A stretch of 64,000 bases of DNA from the NCBI GenBank assembly GCA_963712485.1, contig CAVQID010000043.1, positions 168,224 through 232,223 of the forward strand, read 5' to 3'. Shown piece by piece: positions 52,777 to 61,867 of this stretch. A program made the position numbers and the translations under genes. The notes below the pieces were generated by a model. The model saw only the letters and a program-made list of their open reading frames with translations, had not been told where the DNA came from and searched no databases. Source of the DNA: JALORV01 sp963712485. GTDB taxonomy: Bacteria; Pseudomonadota; Gammaproteobacteria; Burkholderiales; Burkholderiaceae_F. The first letter of the stretch is position 1; every line of letters starts with the position of its first letter.

Positions 52777-53052
52777 ATGACACTGCTTGAGTTCTTTGGG
52801 TCGGTCCTCGCCCTCGGCGCAGCACTTGTCGCCTGGGGCGTTTTTTTGATCTTCGTGAGCAGGATATTGGTCAGCCAGAGCGACGCTTTCCGTCGTGACC
52901 GGGCACTGTTTTCTATTGAGACTTGGGCCGAAGCCGCGATTAGTCCGCAAGGTCGGATAGCGGCTGCGCTTGTCATTGCGGGAGCAGCGTCCATTGCAGG
53001 AGGAGTGCTCGCGCTGATCTACGGTGTTGCGAGCACATGGCTGACTGCGTAG
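52777..53052 (+). CDS. Small membrane protein of unknown function
   Basis: 91 residues with two hydrophobic helices (FFGSVLALGAALVAWGVFLI and AALVIAGAASIAGGVLALIY) separated by a charged loop with SDAFRRDRALFSIET. I do not recognise a family. It is an intact frame following a 40-bp repeat copy. Confidence 0.55.
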   Translation: MTLLEFFGSVLALGAALVAWGVFLIFVSRILVSQSDAFRRDRALFSIETWAEAAISPQGRIAAALVIAGAASIAGGVLALIYGVASTWLTA

Positions 53053-53146
53053 CCGCACCTAGCCACTTCCGGATTAACGAACGGGTTTCAAGTGGATCTC
53101 AGAAGGAGACACATTTCGGATATGGGCGCGCGAAACGGGAATTTCT

Positions 53147-53449
53147 GTGATCGACGCGCTCAAGCGAAACTGGAGCTACTTCGCGTGGAGTTGGGCGTTT
53201 GTTGCTTGGGCTGTTTTGGTCGGGATGACTGTTGACGCACTTGGTTTCGGACGTGCCTTCTTCTGGATGTCGACCCCGCTGTTCTTCTACTGCTTCTTCC
53301 GCGGAACACGGCCCTGGTTCCGCGGAAGCGCGACTTACATTCAGACCGTGGTCTGGGCAATGCTGGCTCCCTTTCTTCTTGCTATGCCGCTGGCCGCACT
53401 CTGGCACGCTTTCGCTTTCCTCCTGCGTCGGGCAACCAGTAGCTTTTGA
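53147..53449 (+). CDS. Small membrane protein of unknown function
   Basis: 100 residues from a GTG start, with three hydrophobic segments (AWSWAFVAWAVLVGMTVDAL, FFWMSTPLFFYCFF, VVWAMLAPFLLAMPLAALW). I do not recognise a family. It lies in the same block of single small genes, all on the plus strand. Confidence 0.5.
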   Translation: MIDALKRNWSYFAWSWAFVAWAVLVGMTVDALGFGRAFFWMSTPLFFYCFFRGTRPWFRGSATYIQTVVWAMLAPFLLAMPLAALWHAFAFLLRRATSSF

Positions 53450-53607
53450 CCGACCGGCATGTGCGATGCAAAGCTCTCGGCCACGAGAGGCCGTCTCCGC
53501 TGTGCCCCCAATCTCACTAGAAGCGGACCTCGGGCAGCGGCAAAATGCGGCCGAGATAGTGCGCGGCGCGTTCGGACTTCGCCGGCCAGCCGATTGAGAG
53601 CCCAACG

Positions 53608-54711
53608 ATGAGTCTCACTTCTTGCTTTCGGAAGAAGGCCGCCGTTGCGCTGTTGGCAGCACTCGCGATATGTGCACAGAGCGAGGCCCGAGCCCATGAA
53701 GCCGGCCTGACGACCACCTCACCGCTGTGGAGTGCGCAATCGAGCACGATGGTCGATGTCCAGGAGCGGACGTTTCAGAATGCCGCGGTGACACTCAGCG
53801 GGACTCTCTATGTGCCGAAGGCTGGAGGTCACATTCCAGCAGTGATCGTGTTCCACGCCGCATCGTCACCGACGCGCGATAACCCGCTGTATGCGCACCT
53901 GGCCGAGATGCTGCCAGCGCTTGGAATCGCAGTCTTCGTTTTCGATCGGCGCGGCAGTGGCAAGTCCGGAGGGACGATCGAGAACAGTGACTACACGTTG
54001 CTGGCCGATGACGGAATTAGCGCCCAGCGCATGCTCGCGCAGGACCGCAGGATCGATCCGCGACGGATCGGCTTCTGGGGCCTCAGTCAAGGAGGTTGGC
54101 TCTCACTTCTGGCGGCTTCGCGAAGTCCACAGGCCGCATTTGCGATCTCGATTTCCGCACCCATGACGACGCCCGATGTGCAGATGAACTTTGCCGTCGC
54201 CAACATTCTGCGAATCAAGGGGTTTTCTCAGTCCGACATCGACCAGGCAATTGCGACGCGGACCGCAGTCGATGACTTCCAGCGTGGCAAACGCGACCGC
54301 ACAAGTGCGCAGAGCCTTCTTGATGCGGCCACGACGAAGCCGTGGTTCGTGCATACCTACCTGGAAAAGACCTTCAAGGATCCGGATCAGTCAGGTTGGG
54401 CGAAGGAGATGCGCCACGACCCGATGGCGACGTTGGACGCCGTCAAGCAGCCGGCGTTGGTGATCTATGGATCAGCGGACCCGTGGGTGCCTGTGCAGAC
54501 TTCCATCGAACGCTTGCGCGCGAGTTCGGCACGGCATCCCAATGTCGAAGTCGTCGAGATTGCCGGCGCCGATCATGCAATGGCGACTTCCGTCTCCGCT
54601 GCCGACCAGATTGATCCCGTGCTTTCAGCGAGAGAAGCGCCGCAGTCCGCAGCGTATTTTGGACTGCTCGGCGCCTGGCTGGCCAAGCAGGGGCTCGCGC
54701 GAATCCCGTAA
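53608..54711 (+). CDS. Exported alpha/beta hydrolase
   Basis: A 367-residue hydrolase with a signal peptide (KKAAVALLAALAICAQSEAR). The oxyanion-region VFHAASSPTRDN, FVFDRRGSGKSGG, nucleophile GLSQGGWLSL, acid ALVIYGSADPWVPV and His GADHAMATSV form a complete Ser-Asp-His triad. It belongs to the serine aminopeptidase/dienelactone-hydrolase-like group and probably cleaves small esters or peptides in the periplasm. The ATG at 53608 gives the signal peptide. Confidence 0.8.
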   Translation: MSLTSCFRKKAAVALLAALAICAQSEARAHEAGLTTTSPLWSAQSSTMVDVQERTFQNAAVTLSGTLYVPKAGGHIPAVIVFHAASSPTRDNPLYAHLAEMLPALGIAVFVFDRRGSGKSGGTIENSDYTLLADDGISAQRMLAQDRRIDPRRIGFWGLSQGGWLSLLAASRSPQAAFAISISAPMTTPDVQMNFAVANILRIKGFSQSDIDQAIATRTAVDDFQRGKRDRTSAQSLLDAATTKPWFVHTYLEKTFKDPDQSGWAKEMRHDPMATLDAVKQPALVIYGSADPWVPVQTSIERLRASSARHPNVEVVEIAGADHAMATSVSAADQIDPVLSAREAPQSAAYFGLLGAWLAKQGLARIP

Positions 54712-54783
54712 GTGGCGAAGTGGGCGCTGTGGCGATTCATCTGGTGACTTCTCTCGGCGAACGCTCGCAGCGGCAATGGCTCG

Positions 54784-54804
54784 CATTGGGCGCGCCGCCC
54801 AATG
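54784..54804. terminator. Hairpin after the hydrolase gene
   Basis: Perfect 9-bp inverted repeat CATTGGGCG/CGCCCAATG with a 3-base loop, between convergent hydrolase and PEP-CTERM genes. The stem includes CCCAAT, as in the spacer repeat family. Confidence 0.45.
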
Positions 54805-54916
54805 GACTCAACTCGGCCAGTTGCAGACGCCCGCGCTTAGCCGAGAAGCGCCTGGAAGCGGACAAGAGCCAAGCGTGAAGTATTTGCTCCGGTGCAGTGC
54901 GACGCACTTGTGAACG

Positions 54917-55531
54917 TCAACCGCTGCGCGCTCCGCCGCGGCGCCATGACACGCCGGCAAGGGCCGCGAGCAGTAGCACCAGCGTCCCCGGCTCGGGAAT
55001 GACAAAGAGGCCACGATCGCAGTAGGAGCCAAGACCGGCCTGCGCGTCGGGACACGCGGCGACGAAGATGGGCATACCTTGCGAATCAAACCCTGCCGGC
55101 GCAATCACGACATCTCCCATTGATGTGCCGAAGCCGGACAGACCGGCGAAAATGCCAGTTCCACCGGTCACGATCCACTGAAATATCGAGTGGGCGAGCC
55201 CAGAAGGATCGGGTGGGAAGAGCACATTGGTCCAAGTGCCAAAGAAGTCGTTGTCACTGGGCGATACGTCGTCGAACAAGAAGGTTCCGCTTCCTTCGAA
55301 GAACAATACCTGGCCATGAAGCGTTACCGACCACACACCCGGAATGACATCGGGGACGTCATTCGCAATTCCGGTAGCGTCGATGATGTTGCACAAGGGC
55401 GGCGCCGGGAATTGCGGCGGGCAATCACTCGGGATGGTCGAACCGAATTGCTCGTAGTTGAACACCATACCGGCCGCAGCCGGCGATGCGATCAGCGCAA
55501 CAGCAAGGGCGATCGTTAGGAAGCGCGTCAT
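54917..55531 (-). CDS. PEP-CTERM sorting-domain protein
   Basis: A 204-residue exported protein. The signal peptide is TRFLTIALAVALIASPAAAG. The C-terminus has VIPEPGTLVLLLAALAGVSW followed by RRGGARSG, the PEP motif, hydrophobic helix and basic tail recognised by exosortase. The mature part is Phe- and Gly-rich without a known domain. PEP-CTERM proteins go to the cell surface or extracellular matrix in biofilm-forming Gram-negative bacteria. No exosortase is in the window. Confidence 0.82.
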   Translation of the reverse strand: MTRFLTIALAVALIASPAAAGMVFNYEQFGSTIPSDCPPQFPAPPLCNIIDATGIANDVPDVIPGVWSVTLHGQVLFFEGSGTFLFDDVSPSDNDFFGTWTNVLFPPDPSGLAHSIFQWIVTGGTGIFAGLSGFGTSMGDVVIAPAGFDSQGMPIFVAACPDAQAGLGSYCDRGLFVIPEPGTLVLLLAALAGVSWRRGGARSG

Positions 55532-55639
55532 AAGCTCTCCCGAGGGGGTACCCGCGGTGACCGCGGAACTCCGCAACGTTGCTCCATCGACCATCAATGC
55601 ATAAGACGTACCAGCGAGGCAATACTTTGAATTGATGAG

Positions 55640-56389
55640 ATGTGGAGGAACCGGCTTTCGATCTGTGTAAGGGGCACCGACACTGCCAAGCTCGGAGTTG
55701 GTCGAGATCGGCTTCGTACCCGGGAACTGATCCAGCGACATATCCCGACGCCTCCGGCGACCGTTCTCGACATCGGCGGAGCTGCTGGCGCGTATGCATT
55801 CTGGCTCGCCGACCTCGGCTACACCGTTCATCTCGTCGATCTGACACCTTGTTTAGTAGGCCAACAAAACAACTGAACGATGGCAGAGTACCGGCGCTTT
55901 CCTCCTGCGCGGTGGGCGATGCTGGGTTCCTGCCCTTTAGCGACAACTCAGTCGACGCCGTATTGCTCCTCGGGCCGCTCTACCATCTCACTGAGGCTCC
56001 AGAGCGGCTGAGGGCGCTGCGCGAGGCACTGCGAGTACTGCGGCCTGGCGGATGGCTTTTCGCATCAGCGATTTCCCGCTGGGCATCGTTAATGGCGGCT
56101 ATGTCGCTGAATCTGTTTGGTCACCCGGTCTTTGCTGCGATTGTCGAACGCGACGTGCGGGGAAGGCCAGCACCGCAATCCGAGCGACCGACTGGCGCTC
56201 TTCACGACGGCGTACTTCCACAAGCCAGAGCAATTGAGAGACGAGATCAGCTCAGCAGGCTTCGAGCGTCAGGGCCGGCGCAGCGAGGCAGGCAGGATAT
56301 CGGAAGGGTGTCGAGCATTCGGTCATCGTGCGCACTCCTTGCTGCTGAGGAACTGCCTCTCTTCTGCGGTTATCCGGCCGGTCTGTTGA
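55640..56389 (+). pseudogene. SAM-dependent methyltransferase, frameshifted and 3'-truncated
   Basis: Class I methyltransferase motifs are present: motif I as PPATVLDIGGAAGAYAFWLA, then after a break near 55855 GDAGFLPFSDNSVDAVLLLG and HLTEAPERLRALREALRVLR, and after another near 56160 NPSDRLALFTTAYFHKPEQL. The usual C-terminal lid region is not recognisable and the frame runs into the end of the convergent TIR gene. It is probably a broken copy; sequence errors add to the damage. Confidence 0.6.
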
Positions 56390-57439
56390 AATCGCTCCGT
56401 GATCTCGATGCAGCGGGTGGAAGACGCGTACGGCCGGGTTTTGGCAGTGGTCGTCTTCACTGTAGGCGCGGGCGGGCCCGCAGGAGCCGTTGTCGTTACT
56501 GGTGCGGCAGCCGGAGCCGCCGGTGGATTCGGCGCTGGAAGCTCGGTGACGACGTTTGGTTTGATACATCCTTGAGGGTCGCCTCATCGGGTCCGACGCC
56601 GTCGCTGGCGATCCAGACGCCGGCAATCGCCACGACTGCAACGGCTAGCCCCCACGACATGCGCCTAAGAAGTGGACCTTTCGTGGTCGCATGCGACAGG
56701 TTATCGACGCTGGCGGATTGCGATGCTCCGTCAGTCCCCTGCTGCGCGTCGGAAGCTGTTGTGCTGGATTGCATCGCCGGGCTCGTCGGGCTCGGCGTCT
56801 GGGCGAGGGGCAACGTCCCCGGTGGGAGCGACATTGCGGCCCGGTGCAGCGGCTCTTGTTCGTGCGAGGCAAGGGTGGATGCCGCGAGTTCGACCGCGCT
56901 ATAGGGCGCAGCATGACGTCCGCTGAGGTCGGGTGCGCCGGTCAGCGTAATCGGGACCTGCCAGCTAGTTGCCCCCAAAGTCGTGGGCGCCAGCGTCCGC
57001 ACGGCATTCAAGGTGGCCGGTCCGGCCTTTCCTTTCCTCGGCGTGAGTTTCCGAGGATGCACAGGTCGGCAATCAGGTGATCCAGTCGTGGATCGTCGCG
57101 CTCACCGGTCCAGCCCAAGAGATCGAACGTCTGTGTCTGTCTGAACTCCATCGGCGGCTTGACGTTCTCGAGCCGCACCGGCGACAGCTTGTCTCCCTGC
57201 AGCGCCTCGTAGGCCTCGATGCGAACCCAGCGACTCAGCACCGAATTGGCGGTCCACAGCACCAGCAGGCAGCGGGCGAGGCCGAGTTCGTCTTCAAGGA
57301 CCTTGGGCCAGAGTGTCCCGGCGCGCGTCTCCTGGTCCCAGAAGACATCCCAGCCGCAATCCTCAAGTAGGTGGACAAACTGAGCCGCACGCTCCTTGTC
57401 TTGGCGAGAGTAGCTAACAAAGATGTCGGCCAACGCCAC
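56323..57439 (-). CDS. TIR-domain membrane protein (about two frameshifts)
   Basis: The N-terminal TIR domain (residues 1-130) has ADIFVSYSRQDKERAAQFVH, GWDVFWDQETRAGTLWPKVL and SRWVRIEAYEAL, with E75 at the position of the catalytic NADase Glu. After a break near 57030 there is a linker, then a membrane helix MSWGLAVAVVAIAGVWIAS. After a break near 56565 a Pro/Ala/Thr-rich stretch follows, ending RCIEITERFQQTGRITAEER and FLSSKECAR. Bacterial TIR proteins either degrade NAD in defence or mediate protein contacts. A membrane-anchored TIR with a Cys-ended tail is not a classical defence design. Confidence 0.68.
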
Positions 57440-57897
57440 CTCCGAAAGCTTGCCGCTCCGAAGTTACCTAGGTTGACGGGCTCCTTCAGCGGCTCGGCAA
57501 GTCTATGTCCGAACCCATGCCAGCGGCTACCGCATATTCATGCTCTCGCCCTTGGTGTCGCGGTTTGCTGCCGTTGCGCGTGAGCGTGCTCGCCCGTGTG
57601 TGGTCTGCAAGATCACAGGCGACCGAATCCGACGACCATCCCGTGCCCTCCGCGAGCGGAACAATCTACTTGCAGCTCGAGTCGTGACTTCGCTCCGACG
57701 TAGAATCCTGCCGCCGGCCAGATCCGCACGTAGTTGCGGCCGCGGAACTGCACGAATGGGCACAAGCTGGATGTTCGCGCAGCAATGACCGGGATCAGAA
57801 TCACGCAGGACCTGACAGTCATCGCCTCCATCACGTCCGCCAACTCCGCGCGTGCCCAGCTCGCTTCGCTCGACGCTTTTCTCACCGATCGCCGTCG
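57440..57897. other. Intergenic region without a supported gene
   Basis: About 460 bases between the TIR gene and the ABC operon. A 38-codon frame (57785-57901) overlaps the ABC start but has no ribosome site or recognisable sequence. Frames on the minus strand run antisense into the ABC gene. It probably carries the ABC operon promoter. Confidence 0.35.
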
Positions 57898-59403
57898 ATG
57901 ACTCCACGCCTTAGCCTGGAGCACATCACCAAGCGCTTTGGCGACACGATCGCCAATGAGGCGATCTCTCTCGAAGTGATGCCCGGCGAGATCGTCGCGA
58001 TCCTTGGCGAGAACGGCGCGGGCAAGAGCACGCTGATGAAGGTGGTCTACGGCGTCGTGCGGCCCGATGAGGGCCGCATCGCTATCGACGGCCACGACGT
58101 TGTCATCGACAGCCCGGCGCGGGCCCGGGCGCTGGGCATCTCGATGGTGTTCCAGCACTTCGTGCTGTTCGATTCGCTGACCATCGCCGAGAACGTTGCA
58201 CTCGGCCTGCCACCCGAATCGCTCGCCGTGCTTTCGGCGCGGATGCTCGAGCTGGCGAAGCGTTACGACCTCGACGTCGATCCCGCGAAGCGCGTGCATG
58301 ACCTCTCCGTCGGCGAACGACAGCGCGTTGAGATCCTGCGCGCGCTGATGACCACGCCGCGCATCCTGATCCTCGATGAACCGACGTCGGTGCTGAAGCC
58401 CCAGGCGATCGATCGGCTGTTCGGCACACTCGAGCAGCTCGCCTCCGACGGCGTCAGTATTCTCTTCATCAGTCACAAGCTGGACGAAATCCGACGCCTC
58501 ACACAGCGCTGCGCAGTACTTCGCAGTGGCAGGTTGGTCGCGACCGTCGATCCGCGCCGCGAGAGCGAGGCCAGTCTGGCGCGACTGATGATTGGCGCCG
58601 AGCCCCCGGCGATCGCGGCGCATGACTCGCCGCCCGGCGCGGTCGCGTTATCGGTGACCGGTCTCGACACGACGCATTTGGCCGAACGGCAGCACTGGCT
58701 GCACGGCCTCGAATTCGACCTGCATTGTGGCGAGATTCTCGGTGTGGCGGGCGTATCCGGCAATGGCCAGGCCGCGCTGATGGCGGTGCTTGCGGGCGAA
58801 TGGCTGGATGCGAAAGGCTCGGTCCGTCTGTTCGGCACCGATGTCACTCATCTGCCGACGATCCGGCGACGTGCGCTGGAGCTGCGCTACATCCCGGAAG
58901 AACGCCTCGGCCACGGCGCAGTGACCGCGTTGTCGCTGCAGGACAACGTCGTGCTCACGCGCGACACATTGCGGGCAGGCGGCTTTGTTCACACTGGCGA
59001 AGCGCGCCGGCTCGCCCAATCTCTGATCGCGCGCTTCGCGGTAAAGACGACCGGGCCTGGTGCCGCCGCAGGAAGCCTGTCGGGAGGCAATCTGCAGAAG
59101 TTCATCGTCGGCCGCGAAATCGAAGCGCAGCCGCGCGTGCTGCTCGTGAACCAGCCGACCTGGGGCGTCGACGTGGGCGCAGCGGCGGCGATACGCAACG
59201 AACTGATCGCCTTGCGCAAAGCAGGTTGCGCGATTTTCGTCGTGTCGGAGGATCTCGATGAGCTGTTCGAACTCAGTGATCGGCTGTTCGTGATGTCCAA
59301 GGGACGCCTTTCACCGAGCGTGCGACCGGGCGAGATCAGCGTTCAGGACATCGGTCGATGGATGTCCGGCCTGTGGCCGCGCGCCACCGAGGCAACGACG
59401 TGA
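57898..59403 (+). CDS. Sugar/nucleoside-type ABC transporter ATPase, double domain
   Basis: A 501-residue ATPase with two nucleotide-binding halves, as in RbsA and YufO/NupO. The first has Walker A LGENGAGKSTLMK, signature HDLSVGERQRVEIL and Walker B ILILDEPTSVL. The second has a degenerate Walker A (GVSGNGQAALM), signature GSLSGGNLQKFIVGREI and LLVNQPTWGVDVG with Gln in place of Glu. It powers uptake with the two following permeases. Its stop overlaps the GTG of the first permease. Confidence 0.9.
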   Translation: MTPRLSLEHITKRFGDTIANEAISLEVMPGEIVAILGENGAGKSTLMKVVYGVVRPDEGRIAIDGHDVVIDSPARARALGISMVFQHFVLFDSLTIAENVALGLPPESLAVLSARMLELAKRYDLDVDPAKRVHDLSVGERQRVEILRALMTTPRILILDEPTSVLKPQAIDRLFGTLEQLASDGVSILFISHKLDEIRRLTQRCAVLRSGRLVATVDPRRESEASLARLMIGAEPPAIAAHDSPPGAVALSVTGLDTTHLAERQHWLHGLEFDLHCGEILGVAGVSGNGQAALMAVLAGEWLDAKGSVRLFGTDVTHLPTIRRRALELRYIPEERLGHGAVTALSLQDNVVLTRDTLRAGGFVHTGEARRLAQSLIARFAVKTTGPGAAAGSLSGGNLQKFIVGREIEAQPRVLLVNQPTWGVDVGAAAAIRNELIALRKAGCAIFVVSEDLDELFELSDRLFVMSKGRLSPSVRPGEISVQDIGRWMSGLWPRATEATT

Positions 59404-60482
59404 CGCTGCCCTTTGCGCTCGTGCCGCGCGCTCAACGCTCGGGCCGGTGGCTTTGGGCCTCGCCGTTGCTCGCGATCGCGCTGACGGTGCTGGCCGGTGC
59501 GATGCTGTTCGCGCTGATGGGCCAGGACCCGGTGCAGGGCCTGAAGGTTTTCCTGTGGGACCCGCTGGCGACGCGCCGCGGGTGGTCGGAACTGGGACTC
59601 AAGGCGACGCCACTGATTCTCTGCGCCGTCGGACTGGCCGTCTGCTTTCGCGCCAACGTCTGGAACATTGGTGCGGAAGGACAGCTGATTGCCGGTGCGA
59701 TCGCGGGCGGAGGGATCGCGTTGCTCGCTACGCGCGACAGCACGCGCCTGATGGTGCCGGCGATCATCGCCGCGTCGGCCCTCGGCGGCGCCGCGTGGGC
59801 AGGGATCACCGCCTGGCTGCGAGATCGCTTCAATGCGAACGAGATCCTGGTAAGCCTGATGCTGGTCTATGTAGCGCAGCTGCTGCTCGGGTGGCTGGTG
59901 CATGGAGTCTGGAAGGACCCCGAGGGTTTCGGCTTCCCGCAGTCGAAGCTCTTCGAGGCCGCGGCGCGCATGCCGATTGTGCTGCCCGGCACACGCCTCA
60001 ATGTCGGCATCTTGCTGGCGCTTGCCGCGGTCGGCGCGCTCTGGCTGATGTTGTCGCGCATGGTGATCGGCTTTCAGCTGAAGGTGGCCGGCCTCGCGCC
60101 GCTCGCCGCGCGCTATGCCGGCTTCTCGGAGCGCCGGCTGCTCTGGTTCGCATTGCTGCTGAGCGGAGCGCTCGCGGGTGTGGCGGGCGGCATCGAGGCC
60201 ACGGGACCGGTCGGGCAACTCACGCCGACGATTTCCCCCGGATATGGCTTCGCCGCCATCATCGTCGCGTTCGTGGGGCGATTGCATCCGATTGGAATCC
60301 TCTTCGCATCGGTCGTGATGGCGCTGTTCTACATCGGCGGCGAGCTGGCGCAGTCACGGCTCGGTCTGCCGTCGGCGCTGACTGGCGTGTACCAGGGACT
60401 GTTGCTTTTCTTCCTGCTCGCATGCGACACCCTGATCATGAATCGGGTGGTGCGGCGTGCACCGGTGCTCGCGGCCTCATGA
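59400..60482 (+). CDS. ABC transporter permease (YufP/NupP-like)
   Basis: A 360-residue permease of the BPD_transp_2 family: GLAVCFRANVWNIGAEGQLI, LRDRFNANEILVSLMLVYVA, VAGLAPLAARYAGFSERRLL and the end TPTISPGYGFAAIIVAFVGR. These match nucleoside-type transporters of the BMP class. The GTG at 59400 overlaps the ATPase stop (GTGA). It overlaps the next permease by 4 bases. Confidence 0.87.
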   Translation: MTLPFALVPRAQRSGRWLWASPLLAIALTVLAGAMLFALMGQDPVQGLKVFLWDPLATRRGWSELGLKATPLILCAVGLAVCFRANVWNIGAEGQLIAGAIAGGGIALLATRDSTRLMVPAIIAASALGGAAWAGITAWLRDRFNANEILVSLMLVYVAQLLLGWLVHGVWKDPEGFGFPQSKLFEAAARMPIVLPGTRLNVGILLALAAVGALWLMLSRMVIGFQLKVAGLAPLAARYAGFSERRLLWFALLLSGALAGVAGGIEATGPVGQLTPTISPGYGFAAIIVAFVGRLHPIGILFASVVMALFYIGGELAQSRLGLPSALTGVYQGLLLFFLLACDTLIMNRVVRRAPVLAAS

Positions 60483-61399
60483 ACGAGCTCGCGGCACTGA
60501 TCGCCGCCACGCTGAGCGCAGGAACGCCGCTGCTGCTGGCGGCGATCGGCATCGTCATCAGCGAGAAGAGCGGCGTGGTCAACCTGGGGATCGAGGGCAT
60601 CATGCTGGTGGCCGCCGTTGCAGGGTTCGGAGCGGCCCACGCCACCGGTGTGGCGGAGGTGGGCTTCGTCGCCGGCGCGATCGCCGGAGCGGCGCTGGCG
60701 CTGCTGTTCGCAGCGCTGACACTCGGCTTGCTGACCAACCAGTACGCGACCGGCCTCGCGCTCGCGCTGTTCGGAGCGGGCCTGTCGGCGTTTCTCGGCC
60801 AGGCGCTGCAGGGGGAGAGCCTGGCTGCGCGCGCCGCGGATGGCATTCCCGGATTGCGCGATATCGCACTGATCGGGCCGGCGCTTTTCAACCAGCACTG
60901 GCTGGTTTATCTGGCGCTTGGCATGGTGGTGGCCGTCGCATGGTTCCTTCGTCGCACGCGCGCCGGCCTGGTCCTGCGCGCCGTCGGTGAATCGCCGGAA
61001 GCCGCCCACGCGCTGGGCGTGCCGGTGCGCCGCATCCGCGTTGCGGCGCTGGTATTCGGCGGCGTCTGCGCCGGACTCGCCGGCGCATTCCTGTCGATCA
61101 TCTACACGCCGCTGTGGTCCGAAGGGATGGTGGCCGGACGCGGCTGGATTGCACTGGCCCTGGTGACCTTCGCGACGTGGCGGCCGGGCCGGGTGCTGTT
61201 GGGCGCCTATCTTTTCGGCGGTGTCACGATGCTGCAGTTCTTCATGCAGGGCAAAGGCGTCGAAATCCCGTCGCAACTGCTCGCGATGACCCCGTATCTC
61301 GCGACGATCGTCGTTCTCGCGCTGATCTCGCGCAATCCGCGCTGGATCCGCCTCAACATGCCGGCATCGCTCGGCAAGCCGTTCAATCCCAACGCCTAG
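60479..61399 (+). CDS. ABC transporter permease (YufQ/NupQ-like)
   Basis: A 306-residue partner permease with SAGTPLLLAAIGIVISEKSG, VVNLGIEGIMLVAAVAGFGA and GAFLSIIYTPLWSEGMVAGR, typical of the second BMP-class permease. The ATG at 60479 overlaps the preceding stop. A BMP-type substrate-binding lipoprotein normally belongs with this set, but none is adjacent on either side in the window. Purine nucleosides or related compounds are the likely cargo. Confidence 0.88.
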   Translation: MNELAALIAATLSAGTPLLLAAIGIVISEKSGVVNLGIEGIMLVAAVAGFGAAHATGVAEVGFVAGAIAGAALALLFAALTLGLLTNQYATGLALALFGAGLSAFLGQALQGESLAARAADGIPGLRDIALIGPALFNQHWLVYLALGMVVAVAWFLRRTRAGLVLRAVGESPEAAHALGVPVRRIRVAALVFGGVCAGLAGAFLSIIYTPLWSEGMVAGRGWIALALVTFATWRPGRVLLGAYLFGGVTMLQFFMQGKGVEIPSQLLAMTPYLATIVVLALISRNPRWIRLNMPASLGKPFNPNA

Positions 61400-61450
61400 C
61401 GCACCGGTCCGGACTTCACGCTTTCTTCGCGTTACCCGGCCGCGAGACGT

Positions 61451-61573
61451 CTATTTGGCGGGAGGCCCGGACTTGGTCTTCGCCGAGCCGAACGGCACCG
61501 CCGGACCCACCGGCTTCTTCGATTGTTTCGGTTTCTTCTTTTCCTTGTTGCTTCGAAGTTGGCCTTTAGCCAT
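61451..61573 (-). CDS. Short basic protein (MAKGQ family type)
   Basis: A 40-residue Lys-rich protein, MAKGQLRSNKEKKKPKQSKK followed by PVGPAVPFGSAKTKSGPPAK. A good GAGGAG ribosome site lies 6 bases upstream. Short proteins with this opening are common, uncharacterised and single-copy in many Proteobacteria. It may bind nucleic acids. It is convergent with the ABC operon. Confidence 0.7.
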   Translation of the reverse strand: MAKGQLRSNKEKKKPKQSKKPVGPAVPFGSAKTKSGPPAK

Positions 61574-61867
61574 TTGATGCTCCTCAAGTGTTCAAAATCG
61601 ACCAGCAACTATCCAACGTTGTGAGCGAAAACGCAACCAACTCGGCGCGAAGGCCGCGAGTACTTCTTGAACATTGTCGTCTCGATGGACCAAGCCTAGC
61701 GCAAGGTAAGAACGCTCGGGTACCGGCGCGAACGCCGGGCAATTCGCTTCGTTATGAGACGTTCTCCTTTGCTGTCGTCGCGCAGATTGCGCGCCATCAT
61801 CGGTGCGACAGGCACGCAGCGCGTAGCGGCCATCGACAGGACGGCCCGCCAGAAGCAGAATCGCGTG

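Noticed and set aside
50520..54900. Integron cassette array
   Set aside because: Small single-gene units with spacer repeats suggested this, but no canonical attC core (GTTRRRY) or integrase was seen in the window.
57785..57901. 38-codon frame overlapping the ABC ATPase start
   Set aside because: No ribosome site and no recognisable sequence; the overlap could be chance.
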